Shown in pieces: positions 52,001 through 64,000 of a stretch of 64,000 nt of DNA. Under the pieces are notes generated by a model. The model saw nothing but the letters and a program-made list of their open reading frames with translations. It was not told the DNA's origin and did no database searches. A program made the position numbers and the translations under genes. Numbering within the stretch: position 1 is the stretch's first letter; every line of letters begins with the position of its first letter. This stretch comes from Scatophagus argus (taxonomy: Eukaryota; Chordata; Actinopteri; Scatophagidae): NCBI RefSeq assembly GCF_020382885.2, contig NC_058498.1:8096501-8160500 (forward strand), in the 5' to 3' direction.

Positions 52001-55000
52001 CAGGTTTTTGATTCTGAAACAGAGAACAGTGGTGAAATGTAAAGAATCTACCCCACTCAAATCTTGCAAGATTTTCTCTTTTTATACTGAAATGTAGCGA
52101 ACAGGCTGCAAATCACTTTTATTTATCTTAAAGCTACACAGATCATGTTTTGACCACTGGGGGGCAGAAGAGATTCACAATCTACAAGTTTTCCTCTCTC
52201 TGCCCAATCTCAAGAAAAGGATGTATTTAATTTTACGTGTAGTAAGCCGCGACTGATTATGAACTATACAGAAACAAACTGCTGCTAATAGATTAGACTG
52301 CTGCCCTCTGGTGGCACATTTAGAACTGTTTCATTTTTTAAACACCCCTTTTTTTAGAAAATGACTGGAAAATATAGTTTATCCAGTTTGTTGAGCAGTT
52401 AGGGAGGTAATTTTTCTTTGTCTCTCCCTCAGGTCTTTCACATGATTGGAACAAAGATGACTTGGCGGCAAATCCCGGCCTCGTGGCCATCCTTTGCATC
52501 TTCGGTATCATCTGCGTACTTGTGCTGGTGGTTGTTGTCGTAAAATGCATCCAATCACCGAGGTCCAACTTTGAGAGGCTTGATGATGTACCGATGGTAA
52601 GTTAGAAAACAGGAAATGTTTCAAACATGTTTTCAAATACGTTTTCTTGTTTTTAAACATTTAAATTTGATCCAGATTCTTCATACAACACATTTGGATG
52701 ATAAAAAATGTTACTGCTTTCAGCCATGCTAGCTTGGCCATGTTAGCCCAGCCATAGTAGCTTGGTTCTGACTGAAATATACTGTCAACTATTGAATGCC
52801 ATGAAATGTTTTCCAGACATTCATAGTGCCAAGAAGATTAATTGTATTATTTCTCTTTGGTGACTCCTCAACATTTCATTTAGTGCGATTCTCAAGTCAA
52901 AACTTCAATTTGTGTTTCTTACACCACGCAAATTAGCATTAATATTAGCAAGCTGACAGTATGAGAAGGTGAACAGGGGTTAACATTATACCTGCTAAAC
53001 AACAGCATTAGCATTTAGCATGCTGACATTAGCATGTTATATCCAAGCATTTTATATCCAATACATCCTCTTAAAAAGGCAGCTGTAGCTTAGGAGGCAG
53101 AGTTAGCCGCCAGTTGGAAGGCAGGTGGTTGCTGAAGTGTCCTATGGCAAAATACTGAAACTCCTGATGGCTATTCAATCAATGTGCTAGCTTATGTGTG
53201 AATGCCTGAGCAAAGACACATTGCAGAGGGAAGTGCTGTACTGTTCCTGACGAGCAGGTCCCGTGTGGCAGCCACAGCCATGAATGTGGGATTGTATTTT
53301 TTGTTTTGAGTAGTCCGTAGAAGGGAAGAGCACTAAACAAACGCAAACAGACATTTTAACAAGACCCAAACTTCTGTAACTATTCAACATTTTGTGCAGT
53401 TGTGACCCACATTCAGATTCAGGCATGAAACTAACAAATAAATTGTGTGAGACTGAGAGGTCACGTAGCATACACAGCAAGCAATGATAACATGGCAAGA
53501 ATATCATGTGGTTCTGCCTTTTCTTGTGCATGCTGCCTGGGATTTCCACCATCAGGGGGCGATGGTGACTATGTAGAATAAGGTTAAAATGTGAACAAGG
53601 TGCGACTGTGACCGCAGTACTGAATCTTGCCCTGGCAGCAAGCTTTTCGACTGCCATGTGTCATTTTCTTCCTCTTCCCCATAGCACAGTGGTTTTCTGC
53701 TCTCTCTTTTACACAAACAGGAAGCCTAACTGAATTGTCAGTGTGCACAAAAAAAAAGCCTCAGATGCTAAGTGTGATGAGCATGCAATGACTAAGTACT
53801 TTCTTCAGAAATTTGAGCTTATCATTACACTCCATCAGTGTGTCAGCAGTTATTTAGACACCCTCAGCATCCTGGATTCTTCAGGTCTCCACCATGAGAA
53901 CAGAGATTTCCCTCAAGAGTCAAAAGCAAAACACTCTGAAGAGTATATCTACTGTCACCAGCTATCTCCAAATCTTTATTGTCACGTGACTGTACCCTCT
54001 GTAAAGAGCTTGCATTGTGCTGCATGCGAACATACACAGCAACACACACATCATATGAACAACAACCTATGGGTCCAAACACAAAAGCAGCTGATTAAGC
54101 AAACTGAGCAGGTGCTGATGAGCAGATAACTTGCTGGTTTAATAAGTGACAGGAGTATGTACTATAATCTAAGAGGCAGCTGTAAGTGTTGTGTAGTGAA
54201 AACTTTGATTTTTCCGACACGAGGAGCATCAAAGCACAACTTCTCACTGCAATCCATTTTGACATTCACTAAATCAACATTTGAATGGACATAGACACTT
54301 GATAAACGACCTCTGTCAGTCAGTTGGTTGTCAAACTACAGAGGCCCTGAGGTGTGGAAACACAGCTGACTGAACTTCTGTCAGTCACAGGATTAAGGCT
54401 TTTGTTTGCATCACGGATAAATATATATACCGGTATATATATTGCAAAATCAAAAATCACAATCACAAATCAGCGGGCCTTTATTGTAAAATCAATGTGA
54501 AGAACGTTGATATTCAGGAGGACAACCGATCAGACTCCAAGAGTGACCACCAAGGTGACTCTTGGTGACACCTCTCCGCTATGCTGAAGAGTGCAGGCAC
54601 CACAACAAAGAGAAAGAGAAATGTGGTTTATCAGGGTAGGCAGGTAAGCAGACGGACTGACAGGTACAGGTGACTTGAAAGCAACTACAAAAGTTAGCCT
54701 TGGTCCTCAGGTCAGGTTTTTAACACAGTTTTATTTGGATTCAGATTTGTGTCCTGACATCACCAGCCCACCTGCATGGGTTTCCTTGTGCTCTGCTGTA
54801 CTTCTCTTACTCTGGATTTGATGTTGTTGTGTGTCGTGTGGCAAGTGACATAAAAGTCACTTTGAAATGTGATGGTGAGTTTGGTCGGGGGGAGTTAGAG
54901 GAAGTTCAAACAGACAGCAGAGGATGGAAGAAAGGGTGTGAAGACTGAAGTGGACTGTAGGTCATTTCCTGTTTCTGTTCGGCAATCTTGTTTCTGTCAG

Positions 55001-55442
55001 TGTTTTCAGGATTCAGTGAGATGTTGTGATAGGCTGAAAGCATAACGAGAATAACATGATGGTCCTTTGTTAAAATATCTCCATAATTTCAATCTCTTTT
55101 TCCACCCTGGAGCGACGCTTCAGAGGAGTTACAAAGCAGGAAACAAACCAGGAAAGAGGAAATTATGCTGATCTCCTGTAAAGAAAAAGACAACGAAATG
55201 CATCCTTAATGCAAAGCAGCACACAGCTGCAGAGGCTCTTTGAATGTTATTGCTGAATCACATTTGAGGTTAGCTGAGTTGATAAGGCAGGTTTGTAACA
55301 CCAGCCGTCCAACACAGACATTTTAACGTCACACTGGTTTGATCTGAATATGTTTTGTTTCTCTTAAAGCCTTTGCTCTCTCCTTTCATCTCTTCAGGAA
55401 AAAGTGAGCGAGAAGTCTCCGTTCGCCCAGTACTCAAAATGA
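49009..55442 (+). CDS. Small Thr/Ser-rich membrane glycoprotein (sialomucin-like)
   Basis: Four exons, all phase-matched: 49009-49063, 51623-51970, 52433-52596 and 55398-55442, encoding 203 residues (199 if the second ATG at 49021 is used). Exon 1 is a signal peptide (LTILLSLFAVCTG). Exon 2 is a mucin-like ectodomain of about 115 residues, dominated by Thr, Ser and Pro with several NxT/S sites, hence heavily O-glycosylated. Exon 3 holds one membrane helix (LVAILCIFGIICVLVLVVVV) followed by a basic stop-transfer. The short cytoplasmic tail ends EKVSEKSPFAQYSK. The layout resembles small surface sialomucins such as PARM1, CD164 and endomucin, but I do not recognise the tail as any of these. From weak memory, a small mucin-like gene (CIST1) lies in the human 19p13.11 region and could be the orthologue. 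The exon 2 donor (GTCAGA) is weak and could differ. Confidence 0.65.
50425..50520. repeat. Fragment of a dispersed fish repeat
   Basis: ACAGTGGTGGAAGAAGTTCT and the following CTTAC-like and AAGTGGGTAAGGTAGCAGTA wording match one end of a common teleost element related to the fragments at 31.14 and 60.2 kb. It lies in intron 1 of the mucin-like gene. Confidence 0.5.
53078..53215 (+). mobile_element. Degraded V-SINE-like element
   Basis: Starts with a tRNA-like head (GGCAGCTGTAGCTTAGGAGG, GCAGAGTTAGCCGCCAGTTG) and continues with GAAGTGTCCTATGGCAAAAT then ACTGAAACTCCTGATGGCT, a decayed form of the core also carried by the 34584 SINE. The B box is lost. It sits in intron 3 of the mucin-like gene. 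Confidence 0.6.
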
Positions 55443-57479
55443 CAAAGGAGTCTTCATCAGACCCTGAAGTCCAGGATGAACCCGGTCTGCTGTCAGACTC
55501 TGAAGTTTCTGGACTAAAAAAAGGCAGCGACAAGAAAAAGACGAGTTTCATGTTATTCTCTCAGGCTCTTATTTCTTTATCCGGCACTTTTGTCAGTGAC
55601 ACTGGAGGACTTCTTCCGTTCTCACCACCGACCTGCTTGTTTGGCTGCTTTTAATTCTGATGATTTACTCCCCGAAGTCTAAATAACTGTTGCACTAGCT
55701 CTTCCTTCTTCTTTTGTTTTGAAAAGAGAATCAGCCTAAAGTGTACAAATGTACAAATGCATAACGTTTCCAAAAATGGTGATGCGTGTCTTTGTAAGCA
55801 CTTAAAATGTGTCTTCAGCAGCGCACAGAAGACGCGTTTCCAGTGTTACTTGTACAAATGCCTTATCAGGCAACTGGAATGGACAAGTATGCATGAAAAC
55901 ATTATTTGTATAAAGTTATTTATTGCCATATGTGATGTATAAATGTCTCCCCTGGCTTCAGATTGTCATACCTGCAGCAACAGTGAACAAACAATTGATA
56001 GCATTAACAAGACCAAGCAACATTAAGACTGCCAGTAACCATCAAAGGAAAAAAAAAAAAAAGAAAATTATTAAACTGGCCTGTTGGTCTGGAAATTTCA
56101 TGTGGTTAAAGGAACAATTCACCCCAAAATCAAAAATATACATTGTTCAACTTACTTGTAGCACTATTAATCCATCTAGGTTGTTTTTTAGAAGGCACTT
56201 TGCTCGTAGTGCTCAAAGTGCCAAACCAAACCACACCGAGCACCTTAAGGTGAGCGCCATATAAATCCATTATATTCAAGAGAAGGCAGACATCTTGATA
56301 TCTTATATCTCCAAAACTCACACCAACATAATCCAGTTGGATTAACAGAACTCCAGGTAAGAGGAAAAACATGTATTTCTGATTTTGGTGTGAAACTTTA
56401 TCTGCTTCTCATATAATCCTGGCCAGTTAGATTATTTCTTTCTTTACTTTTCCAATAAACAACAGACCTGAAACTCATCCACAGATTTCACACGCGTCAC
56501 ATTTCACATTTTGAATAAATCTGAAAGACAAGGTTGTTTTCGCTCTGTACATACAGTGTAATCATCTACCGAATGTGTGTGGTGAGGTTGCTCTTGTTCA
56601 TTCATTTTAATCCAACATCAAACTCTCTGTAGTGATAACAGAGACAAATCAGTAAGAAAAACTACATCGGACTGCTTTCATACCGTTTGGACAAAGTAAT
56701 TTTGCTGCAGTGCAGCATGTTTGCGCTCAGGAGATTGCAGTAAATCCATTTTGTTGAAAAATGCGTGTGATCATCGTATAACCACCTCCTGTGTGCATAC
56801 GCTTACTGTCCGGCAGATGTAAACCGCAAAATTGTGATGGTTTAAATAAAATAAAGCAAATGTTCCCCATAACTTTTTGATTCGAGCTGTATTTTCCTTT
56901 TCTAAATCGCCGGTTGCTGTGATCCATGACTCAGATTGACCTTATCATCAGGAGAAACACACCAACTCCCCAAACCTGCTGTCTGTCATCTTGTCGCCAC
57001 ACCCTCCCCAGATATATGACTCAGACTGCTGAGATAAAGCATGTTGTCTACAGGGATTGATGGTGAGGATTACCCAAAAAGGTCAGAGATACACTGTGCT
57101 ACTGTGTCTGTGAGTGTAACGTCACTACAGTGACACTTTCCCAGCAAAAACAGGAGCAGAAGCCAACTCAGTAACAGCACTGAGGGTGAGGGACTTTTAT
57201 ACAATTGACCTGAATAGGCAGACCTAAATAAACACAGATAGATAGATATTAAAGGCAGTCCAAAAGGTTCAAATAGGATCAGCAATCGTTTACTTCAAGT
57301 GAATAAACAGTCATGAATAGTCTAACTATAGATAAGCGTGTGTGACCTCAATCAATAAATAAGTGTGTGTGTGCGTGTGTGTGTGTATGTGTGTGAGAGG
57401 GAGAGAGAGACTGAAGGGGCCAAAGAGTCGCTTCAGCAGAACTCGTGGTTACACTCGTAAAATTGTTTACGTCCCAGAT
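55443..57479 (+). other. Mucin-like gene 3' UTR, then spacer
   Basis: No second gene is seen. AATAAA at 56454-56459 would give a 3' UTR of about 1 kb. The open frame at 55355-55654 on the plus strand is only the terminal exon read in a wrong frame. Confidence 0.5.
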
Positions 57480-57705
57480 GTACGCTTCCTGTCACGTGAC
57501 CCGCCGTCGACGTCACGGTGGCAGGCCGGGCACACAGCGCCGCATGTCTACAGAGTTTGAAGTCTGAGTGACTGACCTGCGGCAATAAAAATGGACAACA
57601 GTGATAACCGCAGCAGCATTACCTGACTGACACCCGCAGCAGGTTCAGCGGATTGCCACTGCATGCGTGAGAAAAGCCACGCGACAACACGGCCGGCTCT
57701 CTGCG
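57480..57705 (+). promoter_or_regulatory. CpG-rich promoter-like patch with first-exon donor
   Basis: The palindrome GTCACGTGAC (57491-57500) is a perfect CLEAR/E-box site of the type bound by TFEB/MITF factors. It is followed by GACGTCAC (57509-57516), a CRE-like site. CpG is dense to about 57700, where CTGCG/GTGAGT forms a good plus-strand donor (exon end 57705). This fits a TATA-less promoter with a non-coding first exon whose coding exons lie further right or outside the window. Gene identity is unknown. Confidence 0.4.
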
Positions 57706-59015
57706 GTGAGTGAACAGCGAGTCTGAACTTCTTTTTCTTTTCTCTTTGTGTCATACTCCAAAACTTTGGTAGCCTGCTACAGCAGATGCGCTCGGCGACC
57801 AGCTGATCGTTTTAAAGTGCACGCGTTTCCCGTATAAAAGTAAATATGCCAGCTGAGGGCTGACAGTTTGCTCCTGGATGGAAAAAAAAGGGACATTCAG
57901 AAAAACCCCAGCTTTTACAAAGGGAGTCTTGTGCTATTCCCTTTTATCATACATAAAGCTTGTTTGGGACAGGTCAACTCAGCAGCGATTTCATACTGAT
58001 GCATTCTCTTAATTAAAAGAAGTAATGTGACTCATTGGATTCAAGAGTTTGTGTTACTTTACAGCAAGTTTTCCTTAATATTCCCATCCTGTAAAAACAT
58101 TAAACTTTTCTATGGAAGTTCGTCATGAGAGGCCGCGTACTACTGTAATTCTCCCACATGGCTTTGCCTTACTATAATATTTATTTAATATCCTCTGCAG
58201 TGTTCAGCAGCAGCAGCAGTTTCCAGCCACACTCGTGTCGTGTCGTGTCGTGTCGTGTCGTGCCGTAAGCATCACCGTGTTTGCTGAGCTGTTGGAATAA
58301 TTCAGCTCCATGAGCAAACCAACACGGGATGTGTTCCCTCAAAATATTTACGCGTTCCCTCCTCTTGTCTTTATCTCCTTCCTTCCTCCATATCTGCTTC
58401 CTACACTCTGACTCCGTAACGCACAACACACACGCACAGATACACACTTTGTTTATCTTTTGCTTTCTGTCATTGCATCTCTCTTATCTAGCATTCAGCA
58501 AAAACATATCATCTAATCTAATTTCTGCGGTTGATTGAGTCTCTGTCTCACATACATATTCAAAATGAGAAAGAAAAAAAAAAGTATGAGGAGGAAACAA
58601 ATGCTTTTGGGGTTTTTTTTTTCTCATTTGTTCTCTAGTGATATTCAGCCTCCTTTAACTGAACTATTTTTTGGTATTTTAAGTACTTTTTAAATCTATT
58701 TTAACTACTACGGCTAACTGCTGTCTAAGTCTGGTCAAGTTCATTGCTTTTGTTTTAGTGCTATGCTCAAAAGTTTTAGATGAGTATTTCAGGAGTTCTG
58801 TCATTTTTTTAAAAAAACAAAACAAAAGACGAAATACAGCTAATTTATAGTAATTGTTCCTTTTTTGCTTTTACATTATTTTTTTTATCTCAGTGTTTTT
58901 CTTCTCATGTGGATGAGAACTGAGAACTTTTTAGAAAATCGTAGAGGTTAAAAGTGAGATATATTGTTTATGACTGACTTTTCACTGTACCTTCTGTGCT
59001 TTCCTTCACGCTTAC
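57706..59015. other. No gene recognised
   Basis: AT-rich with a (CGTGT)n repeat and T/A runs; would be intronic if the 57.5 kb promoter is real. Confidence 0.35.
58234..58262. repeat. (CGTGT)n pentamer microsatellite
   Basis: Six units of CGTGT, the last with one substitution. Confidence 0.95.
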
Positions 59016-59231
59016 AGTTAAATAATTCTGCACAGAGGTCCTTACAGTCTGCTCTGGGGTTAAAGTCACTGTGTCAGACCGGTTTCTCTGGAAACTTTGG
59101 GAATCCTCATCAAGAAACACAGAAAACCAGGCTTGACTGTCCCCCCTGTGTCCACTAGAGGGCGTGCTGCTGCAGCACTGCGCTGCCTGCTCCTGTTCTT
59201 TATCCTCCAACGCCATCTGAAGCTGTTTGAT
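59016..59231 (-). CDS. Unidentified internal exon, coiled-coil start
   Basis: On the minus strand an ATGTTTGCAG acceptor opens a 216-base block (72 codons, no stop, both ends phase 0) closed by a good GTAAGC donor. The translation starts IKQLQMALEDKEQEQ, a short coiled coil, then turns Ser-rich (STPSSG), with SQAWFSVFLDED further on. Codons look coding-like, and both splice sites are strong, but no neighbouring exon could be placed. I do not recognise the family. A chance open block is the alternative. Confidence 0.35.
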
Positions 59232-62200
59232 CTGCAAACATTTGCAAAGCCGTTACCTAAATCTGCTTTTGTCTGTCCTGTGTGACTCATTGGTAATTCT
59301 GCAGGCAGGTAGCATTTGTCTTGTCACTAAAAAAACAAAACACAAACGCTTTTTGGGCTTTTATTGACAGGTTTCGAGTTTGTCACTGCAGAATTATTAT
59401 TTTCTGTTAAAGGCAATAGCTACTTTTGAATGTGGGTTGAGGCTTTGTGCCATCCATTTGCAGAAATGTTGTCATTCGTCACAGCTGTTGTTTTTAACAA
59501 AATGCAGAGCTGCTGCTTTTGGGGGTTAAAGAACAGCAGGGCTGAAGCTGTACTGATGCTGAAGAAATGATTTTGCAGCAGAGAACAAAACGGACCAGAA
59601 AACACAGAAACAGAGTGTAAACAAACCCATATGTTTGTCAGTTATGACTCTGACTCACTCCTGTCCCTCAGTCATTACTGTCCAAATTCAGCAAATCCTG
59701 TTTTCCCGAGTTTAGCCACTCAAGTTATTAACAAAAGTCTAAAAATGATTTGAACTTAACGTGTGGTGCTCCTTTTCATGGAGTATTTTTGGTACACAAT
59801 GATTCCATTTACATAACAATTATTCGTCACATAATGAGACAAAATGTAATGAAACAATGATTTGATGTTGTTTAACTCTGTGTAAGGGAAATCATGAGCA
59901 AAATACGGAAACATGCTAAATGTTTCAGAAAAACGGATGATATTGTTAAAGCAAGATTTCAAATTTTTAACACGATACAATTATTCGCTTTCCCATAGAG
60001 AGTTAAAAAAAACAACAAAACGATATAACTCGTATGCTAAATGTGAAGCTGGAACTAGGAGACGGTTAGCTTAGCTTAGCACACTGGAAACTGGGAAACC
60101 TATGTGACAAAACCTGGTTTAAAGTAACCAGTAGTTGCTGTCAAACAAAATGTAGTAGAGTAGAAAGTACAGCATGTACCGCTGAGATGTAGTGGAGTAG
60201 AAGTATATAAAGCTGGATAAAATGTGACAGACAAAGGTTTGTACCTTAGCACAGTACTTGAGTAAATGTACTTAGTTACATTCCACCACTGAATCACCTC
60301 AGGGGGATATCTTGTTTCACAGTGAAGCTCTTGAACGTTGCACAGACACTTTGGCCTTATCAGCTTAAATTTTAACAAGCGTATCTGCTGTGCGTCATCA
60401 CTACGACGGCCTCACAAGACACCTTGGGAATTCACTTTATGGTGGCTGATTGTAGAGACTTAAGACAAGGACACTCATGCTCTGATAGTTAATCATTACA
60501 AACCCTGCTGTGCCCGAGGGGGTTCAGCTCTTGTTTTGCTTCTTTTGAGGCACGAGATGTTATGTGCCGCACAATACATAATGCTGCCAGTCGGTGTCGT
60601 GAAAGTGGTCGAAGTTAAATTTAGATTAGATCAATAAGTTAAATAAAATATTTCTAAATGCTTTTGAAATTTTGATTATTTGAACAAAATCCAGACTATG
60701 TGAATCTCCTTGAACGGGGCTCTCTGAGATCTTGTATCTCAGTGAGACCTTCCAGCTAAATAAAGGATAAATAAAATAATAGCTGTATTTAACTAACATA
60801 TGTGGTTGATCTTCCTAATGTACCCGACTGTAATGAATCACTAATTAGGAGACTTATTAGCATTTGCAAGCTTGCCAGTTACGCAAGTTAGGCCCTTAAA
60901 ATAGACATTTATCACAGCAGAAGATATAACTTATCATTGTAGGAAAATAAAAAAAGGCACACATATCAGTAAAGACACTAATGATGGATTTCTTGCTGGA
61001 ACAGGAAATTCTTCATCCTTGGAACAAAATGTCAGCTCATGACAAAGAAAAGGAAGGCTGTCATTATTCTGAGAAGTGAGAGATTCTGCTGCTGCTGAGA
61101 AAATGTCTGGTAGAAGTGGAGTGGTGGAGCATATCAACGGGGGTTTCAGGGCACAGGGTTTCCAGGCCCACTAGAAAGTCTGAAGTCTGAGTGTGAAGCC
61201 CTTTTTTTTAAGTTAAAGGCAAAAGAAATACATTTAAAAAAAAAAACAACCCAGCAACACAGCAAGCAGACTTAGACATGTGTTTTATTTTTAATAAGAT
61301 GCCTTTTTCACTGCAGACCTTTGGACTTGTCATCAGATGTGCAGCGGGAGTCGCCATTTCAAACGAATTTCTGGTTCCAACAGTAAAATTCGCATTAATT
61401 TTCCCAGCCATCGACGATGTTTCATGACTCACAGTCGGATCGTTTCTGTGTCTTTGATCGGCGTGCAGAGATTTGAATCATCGGGCCAAAAGATTAACTG
61501 CGATGTCAGAAAATATCTGGTCCTTTGATAAGAAGCCAAAAACTCGTATGACTATGACTCACGAGGTGCATTTTGACAAGAAACGTCCCATCAAAGGGTT
61601 TGGAAATCTGTTTCGTGCAGAAGCTGAAGATGGTGTTTAGAGACTGAAAAACAAAACGTGCAGCTCATAAATAAATATTCACATGGATTCTGGGTAAATT
61701 GTGGTTTCATTCAGCAACTATGGCGCCATGTTTTGTTCGCAAGTTACATGACGAAAGCGTTTTGAATTTAGTAGTGCTGTGATTTGTGCCTCTGACTCGC
61801 TTCTTCTCCATTGAACACTGAGACTCGTGGGAATGATCCATAGCTCGGCCGCCAAGCTAAACTCACACACAAAATCCTCAGAAACATAACTTGAGTGTTC
61901 AAAATGAAGACAAACATTTCCAGAACCAGCAGTCCTTCATATGTCACAACTCTAACACTGGTGAAGCCCAGGTGTTAATAATCACATTAATAATCAATAT
62001 GTCGTATTCAGGTGTCCGGCTTGAACGATATCAGCAAACTACAGTTCAGCACACATTAATTTTGTTAATTTAGTTTTACTTTGCCAGCTGTAATATTTCA
62101 AATTGTCTTCTGCAAAAAAGTTTTATAGGAAGTGTTTCGTTGTGCATTGCAGTAAGTGAAAAGATGAACAATAATGAGATGCAGTTTTTTGCCTACAGCT

Positions 62201-64000
62201 AACTGCAGTAGCTCAAGAGAAAATAGCAAATATTTTTAAAAATGCTTTCAGCTTTCGTGCTTCCTTTCTTGGATCTGAAATACTAAATCTAAAATACTTG
62301 GATCTGCAGCTGGAACACATTTATTTCTCGCTTGGTTCTTCTGCCCATGGCCTGAATCTCCACAAAATTGAACTGACATCTCATAGATGAATCTCGGCAA
62401 CACATTAATTCCTTGGCAGAAGCAAGAATGTGCTGGGAGTGCCAATAAAGCCCGGAGGCAGATTGTGTGTTTACCCTTGTTAAATGCACATTAAGTCTTT
62501 GATATATCTCAAAACAATTATCATGTTCTCATCTGTGCAAACACAAAACCGTGATGCTGCTGCTGCACTCGTAGAAGGTCATGAAAGTCATTGAGATTTC
62601 TGATTAATGTGTTATTGTGGCCTGGATGCATGTTGCTTTCTCTTCTTCTTTTGCATGTAAACACCACACAGTTTTGACATGTAATGGGCAGTTCCACAAC
62701 AAAAAGCCTTGAATGTGCATGCTGGGGTCCACCTCCAGCATGTGAACAGCAGGTCTGGTTTACTGTTGAATTTGGTTTGCAACACAAGCTGCTTGTCCTG
62801 CATGTTTTCTCAGCAGCAGGGAAGTGGTGAGCTGCGAAGGCATATACATAAACCACGAAAGCATCACACCATCTTAATAAATCTGATAAATTTCACTCAG
62901 TGCAAAAAAGTAATGCGAAAGGATTTCGTGTGCGAGGACGACGCAGCCAAGATGGCAGGAGATTTAGGGAGGCGGCTCACCTGAGGATATTAAAAGTCTG
63001 AGCTCAGACAAAAAACCGCTGTAGGTTTAAAACTTTGCATTCACACTAAGGAACAGTAAAGACAAAATCTAAATCAAATAATGTAGACTCAGTGAAATTG
63101 TCATTGTCATTCCCACATTTTGCCCTGAACGGGTGCAATTATGCTTCAGGTCAACCACAAACATGCTGTCGGACAGGACTTGAGTGAAAAGAGTAAAATA
63201 AAATAAAAACACTTTGCCTTCACTGATGTAATTACGACACGGTGTTAATAAAAGAAAAAATTCTGGACGTTACAACCTTCATGAAGGCTATTCACCCAGA
63301 AAGTCCTCCAACTTAAAGGACATAATAAATCTTTTGTTCTCGTCCTCTAGATCAGCAGTTTGCATCTGCCTTCAGCTGATTACTGTTGAAGAGTGAAATC
63401 AGCTTGGTTAATGTTTGGTTAAGTTTAAGCATAAAAATGACTTGCTTAGAGTTTGGAAAACGCTTTGCTTAGTGAAGTTTTTCTCCTTGGTTATGGCTTA
63501 GGAACTGTGGGAAGTTATAAATGTTTTTTTTTGTTTGTTTGTTTTTGCTAGTTTTATTATATAGACAAAACATTTAATTGACTAATGCAGGACATAATCA
63601 GCAGATTAATCAATAATGAAAACAGTTTTTAGTTGCAGCCCTAATGTTGAGGAAAGAGGATGGAAAGAAAAAGTTGTCTTGTACTCAAAGGTTAAAATGT
63701 GTAAAAGCGTTTTTGGTATTAGTTGGTTAGAATCAATAGTTAGAATCAAAACCCTTGACTGAATCGCGGTGATATTGGCAGACAGCGCAGAGGGCTGACT
63801 AAATCTGAAGAACCTGATGCAATTGACAGTTTGTGATGCTGAGCATAAATAAAACATTTGTTGTGAAGGTTTATGTATTGTGTTTTATTATGTGTGTAAA
63901 AATTAAACTGAATGGTAGATTGAATGGACTATTATTGCCTGAAGAGAAGTTTAATAATCCATGACATTCATCGACTTCTACTGAGTAACAGCGGGAATTA
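59232..64000. other. No gene recognised to the right end
   Basis: AT-rich, with a dispersed-repeat fragment at 60.1-60.3 kb and short chance ORFs only. It may hold introns of the gene that owns the 59 kb exon. Confidence 0.4.
60120..60295. repeat. Fragment of an AGTAC-rich dispersed fish repeat
   Basis: Contains GTAGTGGAGTAGAAGTATAT, then AGTACTTGAGTAAATGTACT and TAGTTACATTCCACCACTG, the right end of a family common in teleost genomes. Related pieces lie near 20.27, 31.15 and 50.43 kb. Confidence 0.65.

Noticed and set aside
55355-55654. 99-codon plus-strand ORF at the end of the mucin-like gene
   Set aside because: It reads the terminal exon in the wrong frame; the in-frame reading ends at TGA 55440-55442.
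62900-62995. Minus-strand acceptor-like CCTCAG followed by a short open stretch
   Set aside because: Only about 28 codons to a stop, no donor and no recognisable protein; not enough to call an exon.

Overview
The window looks like nuclear DNA from a ray-finned (probably percomorph) fish. The genes are spliced, with vertebrate-type GT-AG introns. The jun-family gene is a single exon, as in all vertebrates. The interspersed repeats are typical teleost families: an L2/Maui-type LINE, tRNA-headed SINEs, a Tc1 remnant and many CA, GT and AT microsatellites. Three of the genes (jund, rab3a, mpv17l2) have human counterparts that, from memory, lie close together on chromosome 19p13.1, so this is a rearranged piece of that conserved neighbourhood.

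Layout. 0.5-1.1 kb: two minus-strand exons of a small double-CPECG zinc-ribbon protein. 2.0-3.3 kb: a dead, 5'-truncated L2-type LINE. 3.3-11.9 kb: no gene recognised. 12.0-14.1 kb: intronless jund on the plus strand, with an upstream ORF and a 3' UTR of about 1 kb. Its reading frame begins at the position of the internal start used for short JunD in mammals. 14.7-18.0 kb: two SINE copies. 19.4-24.5 kb: four coding exons of rab3a on the minus strand, giving a full 219-residue protein. 24.5-35 kb: mostly non-coding, probably upstream sequence or a first intron of rab3a, with a Tc1 scrap, a candidate first exon near 32.4 kb and another SINE. 36.2-40.8 kb: mpv17l2 copy 1, five coding exons, plus strand. 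41.5-47.0 kb: a tandem second copy, intact in frame, with enlarged introns that carry LINE debris and with one GC donor site. 47.5-48.0 kb: a Tc1/mariner relic with both terminal repeats. 49.0-55.4 kb: a four-exon gene for a small Thr/Ser-rich single-pass membrane protein (sialomucin-like), plus strand. 57.5-57.7 kb: a CpG-rich promoter-like patch with CLEAR-type and CRE-type sites ending in a splice donor. 59.0-59.2 kb: one plausible in-frame minus-strand exon of an unidentified gene. The rest, to 64 kb, shows no gene that I can support.

The genes do not form a pathway. jund is an AP-1 transcription factor, rab3a is a synaptic-vesicle GTPase, and mpv17l2 encodes a mitochondrial inner-membrane protein linked to mitoribosome assembly. 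The most interesting signals are the tandem mpv17l2 duplication (duplicate starting inside the non-coding 5' part of the parent, TATA box next to its start, GC-AG intron, lost conserved Trp), the short-form-only jund with a Lys-to-Met change in its basic region, and two unrecognised coding candidates near the window ends. I saw no sign of a bacterial-type system, CRISPR array or intact mobile element.
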